DNA from: Pseudomonas paralactis
Lineage (GTDB): Bacteria > Pseudomonadota > Gammaproteobacteria > Pseudomonadales > Pseudomonadaceae
Length of the DNA stretch: 64,000 nucleotides
Direction: 5' to 3'
NCBI RefSeq assembly: GCF_001439735.1
Contig: NZ_JYLN01000003.1
Span: 558,001 to 622,000, forward strand
Below the pieces are notes generated by a model. That model was not told the origin of the DNA. It saw only the letters and a program-made list of their open reading frames with translations, and made no database searches. Both the position numbers and the translations under genes were made by a program. Of this stretch, positions 51,127 through 61,315 are shown piece by piece. Every line of letters begins with the position of its first letter. Position 1 is the stretch's first letter.

Positions 51127-51236
51127 GGGGCCTTCCTTTTGGGCGGCTCGGCGCGCGGCAGGCCAACAGAGTAGGCCGGGGCGGGGAGCTGATCAAGGAA
51201 AGTGTAGGCGGGGGGCTTGCGGTGTCGGGTCGGGCC

Positions 51237-51310
51237 TCATCGCGGGCAAGCCCGCCCCACATTTTGATTTGTGAACACAGTCAAATGTGGGAGCTGGCTT
51301 GCCTGCGATA
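51237..51310. repeat. Hybrid REP pair (GCGGGCTTGCCCGC arm with GAGCTGGCTTGCC arm)
   Basis: The left arm TCATCGCGGGCAAGCCCGCC and right arm TGTGGGAGCTGGCTTGCCTG belong to different REP subtypes, so the outer stem is imperfect. Confidence 0.8.
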
Positions 51311-51331
51311 TCAGGCGCCGCGGTGTATCAG

Positions 51332-53035
51332 TTACTGCGCAGTAGGGCCTACTTCACGCATCGGCTTGCCACGCACCGGCGCATCGCCTGCGACGTAGTA
51401 GTCGGCAGTGCTGCGCGGCAATGGCTTGCGGCCACGGATCTTGTCGGCGATTTTCTCGGCGATCATGATCGTTGGTGCGTTCAGGTTACCGGTGGTGATG
51501 ATCGGCATGATCGACGCATCCACTACACGCAAGCCCTGCATACCATGCACACGGCCTTCGCCATCGACTACGGCCATCTCGTCGGTGCCCATCTTGCATG
51601 AGCACGACGGGTGGAACGCGGTCTCGGCGTGCTCGCGGATGAACTTGTCCAACTGCTCATCGGTTTGCACTTCAATGCCCGGGCTGATTTCGCGGCCACG
51701 GTATTGATCCAGTGCCGGCTGCTGCATGATTTCGCGGGTCAGGCGGATGCCATCGCGAAATTCCTGCCAGTCCTGTTCGGTGGCCATGTAGTTGAAGAGG
51801 ATGCTCGGGTAGTCCCGTGGGTTCTTCGACTTCAATTGCACACGGCCGCGGCTCGGCGAGCGCATGGAGCCCATGTGCGCCTGGAAACCGTGCTCTTTCA
51901 CACCGTTGCTGCCGTTGTAGTTAATGGCGACCGGCAGGAAGTGGTACTGGATGTTCGGCCACTCGAATTCTTCACGGGTACGGATAAAACCGCCCGCTTC
52001 GAACTGGTTGCTGGCGCCGATGCCGGTGCCGTTGAACAGCCATTCGGCACCAATCGCAGGCTGGTTGTACCAGAGCAGCGAAGGGTACAGCGACACTGGC
52101 TGGGTGCAGGCGTATTGCAGGTACAGCTCAAGGTGGTCCTGCAGGTTTTCACCCACGCCCGGCAGGTCGTGGACCACCGGGATGTCGAGGCTTTCCAGCA
52201 GTTTGGCCGGGCCGACGCCGGAGCGTTGCAGCAGTTGCGGCGAAGCGATCGCGCCGCTGCACACCAGCACTTCTTTGCGCGCACGGGCTTCAACGCGTTC
52301 TTCGGCAGCGCCGATCAGGTAACGCACGCCGACCGCACGCTTGCCTTCGAACAAGACTTTGTCGGTGAGGGCATGGGTGACGATGGTCAGGGTCGAGCGC
52401 TTTTTAGCCGTGTCCAGGTAGCCGCGTGCGGTGCTGGCGCGACGGCCGTTCGGCGTAACGGTACGGTCCATCGGGCCGAAGCCTTCCTGCTGGTAGCCGT
52501 TCAAGTCTTCGGTACGCGGGTAACCGGCTTGTACGCCGGCTTCAACCATGGCGTGGAACAACGGGTTGTTGCCCGCTTTCGGCGTGGTCACACTGACCGG
52601 GCCGTCGCCACCGTGCCAATCGTTGGGGCCGATGTCACGGGTTTCGGCCTTGCGGAAATACGGCAGGCAGTCCAGGTAGGTCCAGTCTTCCAGGCCCGGC
52701 AGCTTCGCCCAGTTGTCGTAGTCCATGGCGTTGCCGCGGATGTAGCACATGCCGTTGATCAGGGAAGAACCACCCAGGCCCTTGCCGCGACCGCATTCCA
52801 TCCGGCGGCCGTCCATGTGTGGCTCTGGATCGGTTTCGTAGGCCCAGTTGTAGCGGCGGCCTTGCAGCGGAAAAGCCAGTGCGGCCGGCATCTGGGTGCG
52901 GAAGTCGAGGCGGTAGTCCGGGCCACCGGCTTCCAGCAGCAAAACGGTGACGCCTTCGTCTTCGGTCAGACGGGTCGCCAGGGTGTTACCGGCAGAGCCG
53001 GCACCCACAATGATGTAATCGTATTCTTGGGACAT
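51332..53035 (-). CDS. betA: Choline dehydrogenase
   Basis: 567 residues. GMC-family flavoprotein, membrane-linked, that oxidises choline to betaine aldehyde (and on to glycine betaine). FAD motif [17 protein letters not shown] at the N terminus; GMC signatures [15 protein letters not shown] and the C-terminal HPSCSCKMG with catalytic His are intact. Third gene of betI-betB-betA, 157 bp after betB with a REP pair between. Confidence 0.96.
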   Translation of the reverse strand: MSQEYDYIIVGAGSAGNTLATRLTEDEGVTVLLLEAGGPDYRLDFRTQMPAALAFPLQGRRYNWAYETDPEPHMDGRRMECGRGKGLGGSSLINGMCYIRGNAMDYDNWAKLPGLEDWTYLDCLPYFRKAETRDIGPNDWHGGDGPVSVTTPKAGNNPLFHAMVEAGVQAGYPRTEDLNGYQQEGFGPMDRTVTPNGRRASTARGYLDTAKKRSTLTIVTHALTDKVLFEGKRAVGVRYLIGAAEERVEARARKEVLVCSGAIASPQLLQRSGVGPAKLLESLDIPVVHDLPGVGENLQDHLELYLQYACTQPVSLYPSLLWYNQPAIGAEWLFNGTGIGASNQFEAGGFIRTREEFEWPNIQYHFLPVAINYNGSNGVKEHGFQAHMGSMRSPSRGRVQLKSKNPRDYPSILFNYMATEQDWQEFRDGIRLTREIMQQPALDQYRGREISPGIEVQTDEQLDKFIREHAETAFHPSCSCKMGTDEMAVVDGEGRVHGMQGLRVVDASIMPIITTGNLNAPTIMIAEKIADKIRGRKPLPRSTADYYVAGDAPVRGKPMREVGPTAQ

Positions 53036-53084
53036 GAATGTACCCTCTTTGAAGTGTGGTCAGGTCTGGCGAGTGCTTCGCACT

Positions 53085-53166
53085 CGATCGCAGGCAAGCC
53101 AGCTCCCACATTTGATCGGGTTCACACAGAACAAATGTGGGAGCCGGGCTTGCCCGCGATGGCGGC
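53085..53166. repeat. Hybrid REP pair in the betB-betA gap
   Basis: Left arm CGATCGCAGGCAAGCCAGCT, right arm TGTGGGAGCCGGGCTTGCCC. Again two subtypes are combined in one inverted pair. Confidence 0.8.
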
Positions 53167-53192
53167 CTTACAGGCAATACCAGGCTCGGGTG

Positions 53193-54665
53193 TTAGAACA
53201 CCGAAGCGTAATCGCCCAACTCAACCTGTACCGATTTGATGCGGGTGAAGTTGTTCAGCGAGCTGATCCCGTTCTCACGGCCCACACCCGACTGCTTGTA
53301 GCCGCCAACCGGCATCTTCGCGTCGGACTCGCCCCAGGCGTTGATCCAGCAAATACCGGCTTCCAACTGGTGAATCACGCGGTGGGCGCGGTTCAGGTCC
53401 TTGGTGACCAGGCCGGCAGCGAGGCCGAAGTCGGTGTCGTTGGCGCGGCGGATCACTTCTTCTTCGGTTTCGTAGGTGAGGATGCTCATCACCGGGCCGA
53501 AGATTTCCTCACGCACGATCACCATGTCATCGGTGCAGTCGGTGAACACGGTCGGGGCCACGAACGCGCCTTTGGCGAAGTCGCCGTCAGTCAGGCGATC
53601 GCCGCCGCACAACAGGCGGGCGCCTTGTTCTTTACCTTTGGCGATGTAGCCCAGCACGCTTTCCATGTGGGCGAAGCTGACCAGCGGGCCGAAGTTGGTG
53701 TTTTCGTCTTCCGGGTTGCCGATGCGGATGCGGGCAACACGCTCAACGATCTTGGCTTCGAACGCGGCTTGCAGGTGCTTGGGCACGAACACGCGGGTGC
53801 CGTTGGTGCAGACCTGGCCGGAGCTGTAGAAGTTGGCCATCATCGCGGTGTCGGCGGCGCGGTCGAGGTCGGCGTCGTCGAAAATGATCAGAGGGGACTT
53901 GCCGCCCAGCTCCATGGTCACGTCCTTGAGCGAGGAGCTCGACGCGCTGGCCATGACTTTCTTGCCGGTGTCGGTGCCGCCGGTGAACGAAACTTTCTCG
54001 ATGCGCGGGTGCTCGGTCAGCCAGGTGCCGACTTCACGGCCGCTGCCAGTCAGTACGTTGAACACGCCCGCTGGAACGCCAGCCTCGGTGTAGATCTCGG
54101 CCAGTTTCAGGGTGGTCAGCGAGGTGACTTCGCTTGGCTTGAAGATCATCGCGTTGCCGGCGGCCAGGGCCGGTGCGGATTTCCACAGGGCGATCTGGAT
54201 CGGGTAGTTCCACGCGCCGATACCGGCGACTACGCCCAGCGGCTCGCGGCGGGTGTAGACGAAGGAAGTGTCGCGCAGCGGGATCTGCTCGCCTTCGATG
54301 GCGGGCACCAGGCCTGCGTAGTATTCCAGCACGTCGGCGCCGGTGACGATGTCGACGTACTTGGTTTCGGAGAAGGCTTTACCGGTGTCCAGGGTTTCCA
54401 GCGCGGCCAGTTCATCGTTGCGCTCGCGCAGGATGTCCACGGCACGACGCAGGATGCGCGAACGCTCCATGGCGGTCATGGCGGCCCAGATTTTCTGGCC
54501 CTTTTCAGCGCTGACCACGGCACGCTCAACGTCTTCTTTCGTGGCGCGTTGCACTTGGGCGAGAACTTCACCGTTAGCCGGGTTGATGGCTTCGAAGGTG
54601 GCATCGCTGCCAGCGTCGCTGTAGCCGCCGTCAATGTAGAGTTTTTGCAGGTCGAAACGGGCCAT
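53193..54665 (-). CDS. betB: Betaine aldehyde dehydrogenase
   Basis: 490 residues, NAD(P)-linked aldehyde dehydrogenase making glycine betaine. [15 protein letters not shown] holds the general-base Glu, and [11 protein letters not shown] the catalytic Cys. The ATG at 54665 ([13 protein letters not shown]) fits the family; the frame to 54719 is read-through. Lies between betI and betA in one operon. Confidence 0.96.
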   Translation of the reverse strand: MARFDLQKLYIDGGYSDAGSDATFEAINPANGEVLAQVQRATKEDVERAVVSAEKGQKIWAAMTAMERSRILRRAVDILRERNDELAALETLDTGKAFSETKYVDIVTGADVLEYYAGLVPAIEGEQIPLRDTSFVYTRREPLGVVAGIGAWNYPIQIALWKSAPALAAGNAMIFKPSEVTSLTTLKLAEIYTEAGVPAGVFNVLTGSGREVGTWLTEHPRIEKVSFTGGTDTGKKVMASASSSSLKDVTMELGGKSPLIIFDDADLDRAADTAMMANFYSSGQVCTNGTRVFVPKHLQAAFEAKIVERVARIRIGNPEDENTNFGPLVSFAHMESVLGYIAKGKEQGARLLCGGDRLTDGDFAKGAFVAPTVFTDCTDDMVIVREEIFGPVMSILTYETEEEVIRRANDTDFGLAAGLVTKDLNRAHRVIHQLEAGICWINAWGESDAKMPVGGYKQSGVGRENGISSLNNFTRIKSVQVELGDYASVF

Positions 54666-54775
54666 AAAGTCCTCGCAAGTGCATAAGTGGTTGGCGTTAC
54701 CCGCCGAATAGTGGGCCATGGAGTTGTGGCAACACTGAGCGGCGGACGTTCAGGGGTTGAGCATTTATAAGGGCT

Positions 54776-55369
54776 CTAACTCACCTGCCTGGCCAATTGG
54801 AAATCCATGTAGTCGTAAGCGATCCGTTGCGCCTGCTCCGTGTCGAAAGCATCTCCCGACAGGGCGCCGCGCAACCACAAACCGTCGATTAAAGCCGCCA
54901 GGCCGCGGGCTGCGCTGCGAGCCTCGGGTAACGGCATCGCACGGCGGAACTGGCAACACAGGTTGGAATACAGGCGGTGATCGTTGATCCGCTGCAACCT
55001 GTGCAATGACGGGTGATGCATGCTGGTGGCCCAGAAGGCCAGCCAGGTTTTCATTGCCGGGCCATTGACCTGGCTGGCGTCGAAGTTGCCTTCGATGATC
55101 ACCTGAAGGTGCGCCCGTGGGCTGTCATCCTTCAAGGCACGCCTGCGTTCCTGGACGTTCTCGATCAAGGCATTCATCAGGTAGCGCATGGTCGCTGCGA
55201 TCAGGCCGTTCTTGTCCTGAAAGTAGTGACTGATGATGCCGTTCGAAACGCCGGCCAGCCGCGCAATCAGCGCAATGCTGGCATCTCCCATTCCGACCTG
55301 ATCGATGGCCGTCAAGGTGGCTTCGATCAACTGCTGGCGGCGTATGGGTTGCATACCGACCTTGGGCAT
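54776..55369 (-). CDS. betI: Choline-responsive repressor BetI (TetR family)
   Basis: 197 residues. Tet[24 protein letters not shown], then an all-helical ligand domain. BetI represses bet genes until choline binds. First gene of betIBA; a perfect 20-bp palindrome of BetI type lies 71 bp upstream in the betI-betT gap, so it should control both itself and betT. Confidence 0.95.
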   Translation of the reverse strand: MPKVGMQPIRRQQLIEATLTAIDQVGMGDASIALIARLAGVSNGIISHYFQDKNGLIAATMRYLMNALIENVQERRRALKDDSPRAHLQVIIEGNFDASQVNGPAMKTWLAFWATSMHHPSLHRLQRINDHRLYSNLCCQFRRAMPLPEARSAARGLAALIDGLWLRGALSGDAFDTEQAQRIAYDYMDFQLARQVS

Positions 55370-55439
55370 GTAGCACCTCTCCTTAGGCCTGCCGATGGGC
55401 GATCCACGTCCGTCGGCTTGAGGGCCAGTCTATTTTGTT

Positions 55440-55459
55440 TTGATTGAACGTTCAATCAA
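55440..55459. promoter_or_regulatory. BetI operator in the betI-betT divergent gap
   Basis: TTGATTGAACGTTCAATCAA is a perfect 20-bp palindrome containing ATTGAACGTTCAAT, the core I know for BetI sites in gamma-proteobacteria. It is 71 bp from the betI start and about 240 bp from the betT start. The remaining 300 bp of the gap show no other clear feature. Confidence 0.85.
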
Positions 55460-55702
55460 CAAAGAATAAGATCTGCGACAAATGGTCGCTGCCTACAGAT
55501 ATTTCCTACCTGCGAGCTGCAACCTCTGACACCTGCAAAAACCCTTGAAACAGGCCACTTCAGAGCCTGATCACCGCTTCGGCGGGCTCAAGAATTTTCG
55601 GGGTGTCTTTATAACACCCGTCCGTCGACTGCCGAAAAATCGATGTCCCGGGATAACCGTTGCCTTGTGTTTCTCTCTCGCACTGCCTGGAGCATCTGCG
55701 CC

Positions 55703-57694
55703 ATGAGTTCTGCCTCTCTTATAAAGACCCCGCCGGAAAAGGTCCGGGTCAACGGTTGGGTGTTCTACACCTCTACCGCGCTGATTCTGTTGTTGACCGC
55801 CATTCTGATCATCGCCCCGCAGGAGGCCGGGCGCCTGCTCGGCGTAGCCCAGGCGTGGCTGTCCAAAAGCTTCGGCTGGTACTACATGGTGGTCATCGCC
55901 GCCTACCTGGTGTTTGTGGTCGGCCTGGCGTTTTCGTCCTACGGCAAATTGAAACTGGGTAGTAAAGACGACACCCCAGACTTCAGTTACGGCGCCTGGG
56001 CGGGCATGTTGTTCTCGTCGGGCATCGGCATTTCGCTGTTGTATTTCGGTGCGTCCGAGCCGTTGGACCACTACTTCAACCCGCCCGAAGGCGCCGCCGC
56101 CAGCAATGGTGCGGCACGCCAGGCGCTGCAACTGACCTTTCTGCACTGGGGTCTGCACGGCTGGGCGATCTATGCGCTGGTCGGTTTGGCCGTGGCGTAC
56201 TTCGCGTACCGCCATAACCAGCCGCTGGCCTTGCGCTCGGCGCTGTACCCGCTGGTCGGCGAACGTTGGGTCAAAGGCGCCGCAGGCCATGCGGTAGACG
56301 GTTTCGGCATGTTCGTCACCTTGCTGGGGCTGGTGACCAACCTGGGGATTGGCTCGATGCAGGTGTCGTCGGGGCTGGAAAACCTGTTCGGCATGGAACA
56401 CAGCAACACCAACCTGCTGATCGTGATCATCGTGATGAGCACCGTGGCGACCATCGCCGCCGTGTCGGGTGTGGAGAACGGCATTCGCCGCTTGTCCAAC
56501 CTCAACATCGTGTTGTTCAGCGGCTTGCTGATCTTTGTGCTGCTGTTCGGCCCGACCCTGCACCTGCTCAACGGCCTGGTGCAGAACACCGGCGATTACC
56601 TCAACGGGATCATTCTGAAAACCTTCGACCTGTATGTGTACGAAGGCGACGCCGACAAGACCGAACGCTGGATGGGCCTGTGGACCCTGTTCTACTGGGC
56701 CTGGTGGATTTCCTGGGCGCCATTTGTGGGCATGTTCATCGCGCGTATTTCCCGTGGCCGTACCGTGCGTGAACTGGTGGCAGGCGTGTTGCTGATCCCG
56801 CTGGGCTTTACCCTGGCATGGCTGTCGATCTTCGGTAACTCGGCCCTGGACCTGGTGTTGAACCACGGGGCGGTGGAGTTGGGCAAGACGGCGCTGGAGC
56901 AACCGTCCATGGCCATCTACCAGCTGCTTGAGCATTACCCGGCGTCGAAAATCGTCATCGGCGTGTCGATCTTCGTGGGCTTTGTGCTGTTCCTGACTCC
57001 GGCGGATTCCGGCGCGGTGATGATGGCCAACCTGTCCTGCAAGGGCGGCAACGTGGACGAAGATGCGCCGCACTGGTTGCGTATCTTCTGGTCGGCGGTG
57101 ATCACCCTGGTGACCATCGGCCTGCTGTTCGCCGGCAACTTCGAAGCCATGCAAACCATGGTGGTGCTGGCGGGGCTGCCGTTCTCGGTGGTGCTGATTT
57201 TCTTTATGTTCGGTTTGCACAAGGCCATGCGCCAGGATGTGGCCATCGAACAAGAGCAGGCGCAACTGGCTGAACGCGGGCGTCGTGGGTTCAGCGAGCG
57301 CTTGACGGCGCTGGACCTGCAACCGAGCCAGGCCACCGTGCAACGCTTTATGGACAAGCACGTAACGCCTGCGCTGGAAGAAGCTGCGGTTGCGCTGCGT
57401 GAGCAAGGGCTGCAAGTGCAGACGCTGCTGGGCAAATCCAAGCGCTGCATTGGTGTGCGTATCGAGATGGAAGAGGGCAACCCGTTTGTCTACGAAGTGA
57501 GCCTGGATGCTTACTCGTCGGCGCCGGCTGACTTGCCTGAAGAAGAGCGCACCCGCTATTACCGTGCCGAGGTGTACCTGCACAATGGGCCTCAGGAGTA
57601 TGACCTGATGGGCTTCACCCAGGAACAGATCACCCGGGATGTGCTCGATCAGTTTGAAAGCCATCGGCAGCTCCTTGGCCGGGTCTATAGCTGA
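55703..57694 (+). CDS. betT: Choline transporter BetT (BCCT family)
   Basis: 663 residues, 12 membrane segments and a long cytoplasmic C-terminal domain of about 150 residues, the osmosensing BetT form. BCCT-specific FSYGAWAGMLFSSGIGI, the choline-site WTLFYWAWWISWAPFVGMFIAR and the aromatic box residues are visible. The ATG at 55703 has GGAG 10 nt ahead; an in-frame ATG at 55643 adds 20 residues unlike the family. Divergent from betIBA and presumably under BetI. Confidence 0.95.
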   Translation: MSSASLIKTPPEKVRVNGWVFYTSTALILLLTAILIIAPQEAGRLLGVAQAWLSKSFGWYYMVVIAAYLVFVVGLAFSSYGKLKLGSKDDTPDFSYGAWAGMLFSSGIGISLLYFGASEPLDHYFNPPEGAAASNGAARQALQLTFLHWGLHGWAIYALVGLAVAYFAYRHNQPLALRSALYPLVGERWVKGAAGHAVDGFGMFVTLLGLVTNLGIGSMQVSSGLENLFGMEHSNTNLLIVIIVMSTVATIAAVSGVENGIRRLSNLNIVLFSGLLIFVLLFGPTLHLLNGLVQNTGDYLNGIILKTFDLYVYEGDADKTERWMGLWTLFYWAWWISWAPFVGMFIARISRGRTVRELVAGVLLIPLGFTLAWLSIFGNSALDLVLNHGAVELGKTALEQPSMAIYQLLEHYPASKIVIGVSIFVGFVLFLTPADSGAVMMANLSCKGGNVDEDAPHWLRIFWSAVITLVTIGLLFAGNFEAMQTMVVLAGLPFSVVLIFFMFGLHKAMRQDVAIEQEQAQLAERGRRGFSERLTALDLQPSQATVQRFMDKHVTPALEEAAVALREQGLQVQTLLGKSKRCIGVRIEMEEGNPFVYEVSLDAYSSAPADLPEEERTRYYRAEVYLHNGPQEYDLMGFTQEQITRDVLDQFESHRQLLGRVYS

Positions 57695-57753
57695 TAGTTG
57701 AGCTGGCGGCGCCTTCACTGGCGCCGCTGTTGCAAGCATTGAATGCGGTCGAA

Positions 57754-57826
57754 TGTGGGAGCTGGCTTGCCTGCGATAGCAAGGGTGAATCCAACATAGC
57801 TATCGCAGGCAAGCCAGCTCCCACAC
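57754..57826. repeat. REP pair, GTGGGAGCTGGCTTGCCTGCG type
   Basis: Arms TGTGGGAGCTGGCTTGCCTG and CAGGCAAGCCAGCTCCCACA, inverted, between convergent betT and cbcV. Confidence 0.9.
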
Positions 57827-57861
57827 TGACCCAGTTTTTCAGTAGGTTTTGCAGGGTTGCC

Positions 57862-59040
57862 TTAACCCAGGTTCTTGCCCAGCAGGGCATGGTAGAGCTC
57901 ACTGTCCCCCAGGATCCCCACCACCTTGTTGTTGTCGTGCAACACCAGCTTATTGCCTGTCTGGTAGCGAATCTGCAACGCATCGCGCATACCGATGTTG
58001 GAGTCCACCAGCGTCGGCACCCGGCCCAAACCTTCCACGGCTTGCCCCGGTGCCCAGTTCTGCAGGTTCATCGCCACGCCATTCTGGCGCGCACCCTGGA
58101 TGGTGTTGCCTTCGGCCAGGTCCAGCCATGAGTCGCCACCCGGATCAAGACACACCGAACCGTTCACGCGCTTGCAGTTGTCCAGCGTGCGCATCAGGCT
58201 GCGTCCGCACAGCACGTTCAGCGGGTTGGTATGCGCGACGAAGGTGCGCACATAGTCGTCCGCCGGGTTCAGTACGATCTCTTCCGGCACGCTGTACTGG
58301 ATGATCTTGCCGTCTTTCATGATCGCGATACGGCTGCCCAGTTTCAGCGCTTCATCCAGGTCGTGGCTGACGAACACGATGGTCTTGCTCAACTTGCGTT
58401 GCAGCTCCAGCAGTTCATCCTGCAAGCCTTGGCGAATCAGTGGGTCGAGGGCCGAGAAGGGTTCGTCCATCAGCAGGATATCGGCGTCCATCGCCAGGGC
58501 GCGGGCCAGGCCGACGCGTTGCTGCATACCGCCGGACAGCTCGTCGGGCTTCTTGTTGCGCCATTGGGTCAGGCCCACCAGTTCAAGCTTTTCGTCCACC
58601 AGCGTGCGCCGTTCCTTCTCCGGACGGCCCTGCATTTCCAGACCGAAGCTGATGTTTTCGCGCACCGTCAGCCAGGGCATCAGGGCGAACTTCTGAAACA
58701 CCATGGCGATGCGTTTGGTGCGCATCATTTTCAGCTCGGCGGGGGTGCAGGAGGCGATGTCGATCTGGCGACCTTCATGCTCCACAAACAGTTGGCCACG
58801 GCTGACGGTATTGAGGCCGTTGATGCAGCGCAGCAAGCTGGACTTGCCGGAGCCGGAAAGGCCCATCAGCACACAGATCTCGCCTTTCTCGATATCCAGG
58901 CTGGCCTTTTCAACGCCGACAATCTGCCCGGTCTTCTTCAGAATTTCGTTACGGCTCATGCCCTGATCCAGCAGCTTGAGCGCTTCGCGTGGGTCTTTGG
59001 AAAAGATCACGTCGACATTGTCGAATCGGATAATGCTCAT
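57862..59040 (-). CDS. cbcV: Choline ABC transporter ATP-binding protein
   Basis: 392 residues. Walker A GLSGSGKSSLLRC, signature LSGGMQQRVGLARAL and Walker B ILLMDEPFSALDP are intact, followed by a C-terminal CBS-like regulatory part, as in ProV/OpuA-type ATPases. It drives choline uptake with CbcW and CbcX. Its start overlaps the cbcW stop by 4 bp. Confidence 0.95.
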   Translation of the reverse strand: MSIIRFDNVDVIFSKDPREALKLLDQGMSRNEILKKTGQIVGVEKASLDIEKGEICVLMGLSGSGKSSLLRCINGLNTVSRGQLFVEHEGRQIDIASCTPAELKMMRTKRIAMVFQKFALMPWLTVRENISFGLEMQGRPEKERRTLVDEKLELVGLTQWRNKKPDELSGGMQQRVGLARALAMDADILLMDEPFSALDPLIRQGLQDELLELQRKLSKTIVFVSHDLDEALKLGSRIAIMKDGKIIQYSVPEEIVLNPADDYVRTFVAHTNPLNVLCGRSLMRTLDNCKRVNGSVCLDPGGDSWLDLAEGNTIQGARQNGVAMNLQNWAPGQAVEGLGRVPTLVDSNIGMRDALQIRYQTGNKLVLHDNNKVVGILGDSELYHALLGKNLG

Positions 59041-59882
59041 GCATCACCCCCTACTTTAGCGTCGGGTTGTTTGCAGATACGGTCGAGCATGATGGCCAGC
59101 AAGACGATCGCCAGGCCCGCTTCAAAGCCCAGGGCAATATCGGCAGTGTTGAGTGCGTTGACCACAGGTTTGCCGAGGCCGTCGGCACCCACCAGGGCGG
59201 CGATCACCACCATCGACAACGACAGCATGATGCATTGGGTAATGCCGGCGGCAATGCTCGGCATGGCGTGGGGCAGTTCAATGCGTGAGAGCAACTGGCG
59301 ACGCGAGCAGCCAAAGGCCTTGCCGGCGTCCATCAGCTCTTGCGGCACATCGCGGATACCCAGGTAGGTCAGACGGATCGGCGCGGCAATCGCGAACACC
59401 ACCGTGGAAATCAACCCAGGCACCACACCCAGCCCGAAGAGGGTCAGGGTAGGGATGAGGTAGACGAAGGTCGGCACGGTCTGCATCAGATCGAGTACCG
59501 GCCGCATCATGGTGTAGAACATCGGTTTGTGCGCGGCAACAATGCCCAGCGGCACACCGATGACCACGCAGACCAGGGTGGCGAACAGCACCTGCGCGAG
59601 GGTTTCCATGGTTTCCTGCCAGTACCCCAGGTTCAGGATCAGCAGGAAGGAGGCAATGACAAATACCGTCAGGCCCCATTTACGTTGAATAAAGTGAGCC
59701 AGCAGCGCAATCAGACCGATCAATGCCAGCGGATTGAACCAGGTCAGCGCAAACGTCACGCCGTGGATCATCGTTTCCAGTGTCGATGCGATTGCGTCGA
59801 AGTAGTTGGCACCGTGTTGGGTCAACCAGTCGACGAAGGCAGCGATGTACTGGCCTAGAGGGATTTTCTGTTCAGTCAGCAT
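59037..59882 (-). CDS. cbcW: Choline ABC transporter permease
   Basis: 281 residues, ProW-type permease with about six segments and the ATPase-contact loop MDAGKAFGCSRRQLLSRIELP. The ATG at 59882 (MLTEQKIPLG) is preferred to 59900. Middle gene of cbcXWV; overlaps cbcV by 4 bp. Confidence 0.95.
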   Translation of the reverse strand: MLTEQKIPLGQYIAAFVDWLTQHGANYFDAIASTLETMIHGVTFALTWFNPLALIGLIALLAHFIQRKWGLTVFVIASFLLILNLGYWQETMETLAQVLFATLVCVVIGVPLGIVAAHKPMFYTMMRPVLDLMQTVPTFVYLIPTLTLFGLGVVPGLISTVVFAIAAPIRLTYLGIRDVPQELMDAGKAFGCSRRQLLSRIELPHAMPSIAAGITQCIMLSLSMVVIAALVGADGLGKPVVNALNTADIALGFEAGLAIVLLAIMLDRICKQPDAKVGGDA

Positions 59883-59951
59883 GGTAGTGAATGTCCACAT
59901 GCGAAGGGGAAAACATCCCGGGCCAGCGCACCGGCCCGGGGTCAGCGGGTG

Positions 59952-60899
59952 CTATTTGGCGAGGTAAGCTTTAACGGCATCGAGCCCTGGTTTGCCATCG
60001 ACGGTGGTGACACCGGCGAGCCAGGTGTCGAGCACTTGCGGGTTCTTCTGCAGCCAGGCCTTGGCGGCGGCGTCGGCCTTCATTTTGTCGTCCAGGACGT
60101 TACCCATCAGGGTGCTTTCCATGTCCAGTGTGAACACCAGGTTCTTCAGCAACTGGCCGACGTTGCTGCATTCCTGGGTGTATCCCTTGCGGGTGTTGGT
60201 GTAGATGGTGGCCTGGCCGTAGTTGGGGCCGAACGAATCGTCGCCGCCGGTCAGGTACTTCATCTTGAAGCGGGTGTTCATCGGGTGCGGTTCCCAGCCG
60301 AGGAACACGATCGCCTGGTTGCGCTTGGAGGCGCGTTCAACCTGGGAGAGCATCCCGGCTTCGCTGGACTCGACCACCTTGAATCCGGCCGTCTTGAGGC
60401 CGAAGGCGTCTTTGTCGATCAGGGTCTGGATGGTGCGGTTGCCGTCGTTGCCCGGCTCGATGCCGTAGATCTTGCCGCCCAGTTCATCCTTGAATTTGGC
60501 GATGTCGGCGAAGTCTTTCAGGCCCTTGTCGTACAGCGCCTGTGGGACTGCCAGGGTGTACTTGGCGTTCTCCAGGTTGGCGCGCACGGTTTCCACGGTG
60601 CCGGCATCACGGTACTGCTTGATGTCGTTTTCCATGGTCGGCATCCAGTTGCCGAGGAAAATGTCCATGTTCTTGCCATCGGCCAGGGACTTGTAAGTCA
60701 CAGGTACCGAAATCATCGTGGTGCGCGGCTTGTAGCCCAGGCCCTTGAGAATTTCGCTGGTGGTCGCGGTGGTGACGGTGATGTCGGTCCAGCCGACATC
60801 GGAGAAGTTGACGGTCTTGCACTGTTCCGGTTCTGCGGCGTTTGCCATGACGGGCAGACTCAGCATGGCGGCCAACAACAACGAGGGTGAACCTTTCAT
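59952..60899 (-). CDS. cbcX: Choline-binding periplasmic protein CbcX (ChoX-like)
   Basis: 315 residues. Signal peptide MKGSPSLLLAAMLSLPVMANA, then an OpuAC fold with the tryptophans that box quaternary amines (VGWTDITVT, GNWMPTM, GWEPHPM). First gene of cbcXWV. In P. aeruginosa the order betA-betB-betI-betT-cbcV-cbcW-cbcX-sdaB-gbdR is the same, and GbdR activates cbcXWV. Phased repeats at 61034-61102 lie upstream. Confidence 0.95.
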   Translation of the reverse strand: MKGSPSLLLAAMLSLPVMANAAEPEQCKTVNFSDVGWTDITVTTATTSEILKGLGYKPRTTMISVPVTYKSLADGKNMDIFLGNWMPTMENDIKQYRDAGTVETVRANLENAKYTLAVPQALYDKGLKDFADIAKFKDELGGKIYGIEPGNDGNRTIQTLIDKDAFGLKTAGFKVVESSEAGMLSQVERASKRNQAIVFLGWEPHPMNTRFKMKYLTGGDDSFGPNYGQATIYTNTRKGYTQECSNVGQLLKNLVFTLDMESTLMGNVLDDKMKADAAAKAWLQKNPQVLDTWLAGVTTVDGKPGLDAVKAYLAK

Positions 60900-61033
60900 C
60901 GGGGTAGACTCCTGTGTCTTCTTCTGGCGGCATTCGCCGCGCTTTATAAGTGTTGCGGTTGGAGCGTGCGAGAACAGCTCTGGCGCGGTGCCTTGCAAAC
61001 GAGTCGAGACTGATCATGTACCAGTGAAAATCT

Positions 61034-61102
61034 GACGCCTACAGGGGGCGTCGTATCCAGTACAGGGAGGGTCGCATCCAGTACCGATGACGTCGCTTAC
61101 AG
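61034..61102. promoter_or_regulatory. Phased direct repeats between cbcX and sdaB, candidate GbdR sites
   Basis: GTCGTATCCAG (61050), GTCGCATCCAG (61071) and GTCGCTTACAG (61092) start exactly 21 bp apart; a looser copy GACGCCTACAG starts at 61034. A 21-bp step is two DNA turns, the layout AraC-family activators such as GbdR use. The sites are 135-200 bp from the cbcX start and about 215-280 bp from the sdaB start. The rest of this 416-bp gap shows nothing else clear. Confidence 0.55.
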
Positions 61103-61315
61103 GTTTTTCCCAAGGTAAAACTGCTGTTTTTACCCTTCTGCACCGCAAAAAACGGCCAAAACAGGCGTTCGCACGCGAGCGACGCTGGTGAGCATGGATG
61201 CGTCGGTGTGAGACGCCGTGGCGGGCAACAAAAGCTTGATGATGCCGCCATCTGGGCGATCTGAGCGTAGCACCTCGTTCAAGCCTGGCCGTGCTTATCG
61301 AGGAGTTCTACCGCA

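Noticed and set aside
55571..57739. 722-codon open frame antisense to betT
   Set aside because: His/Gln/Arg-rich shadow of a membrane-protein gene; no start signal or domain.
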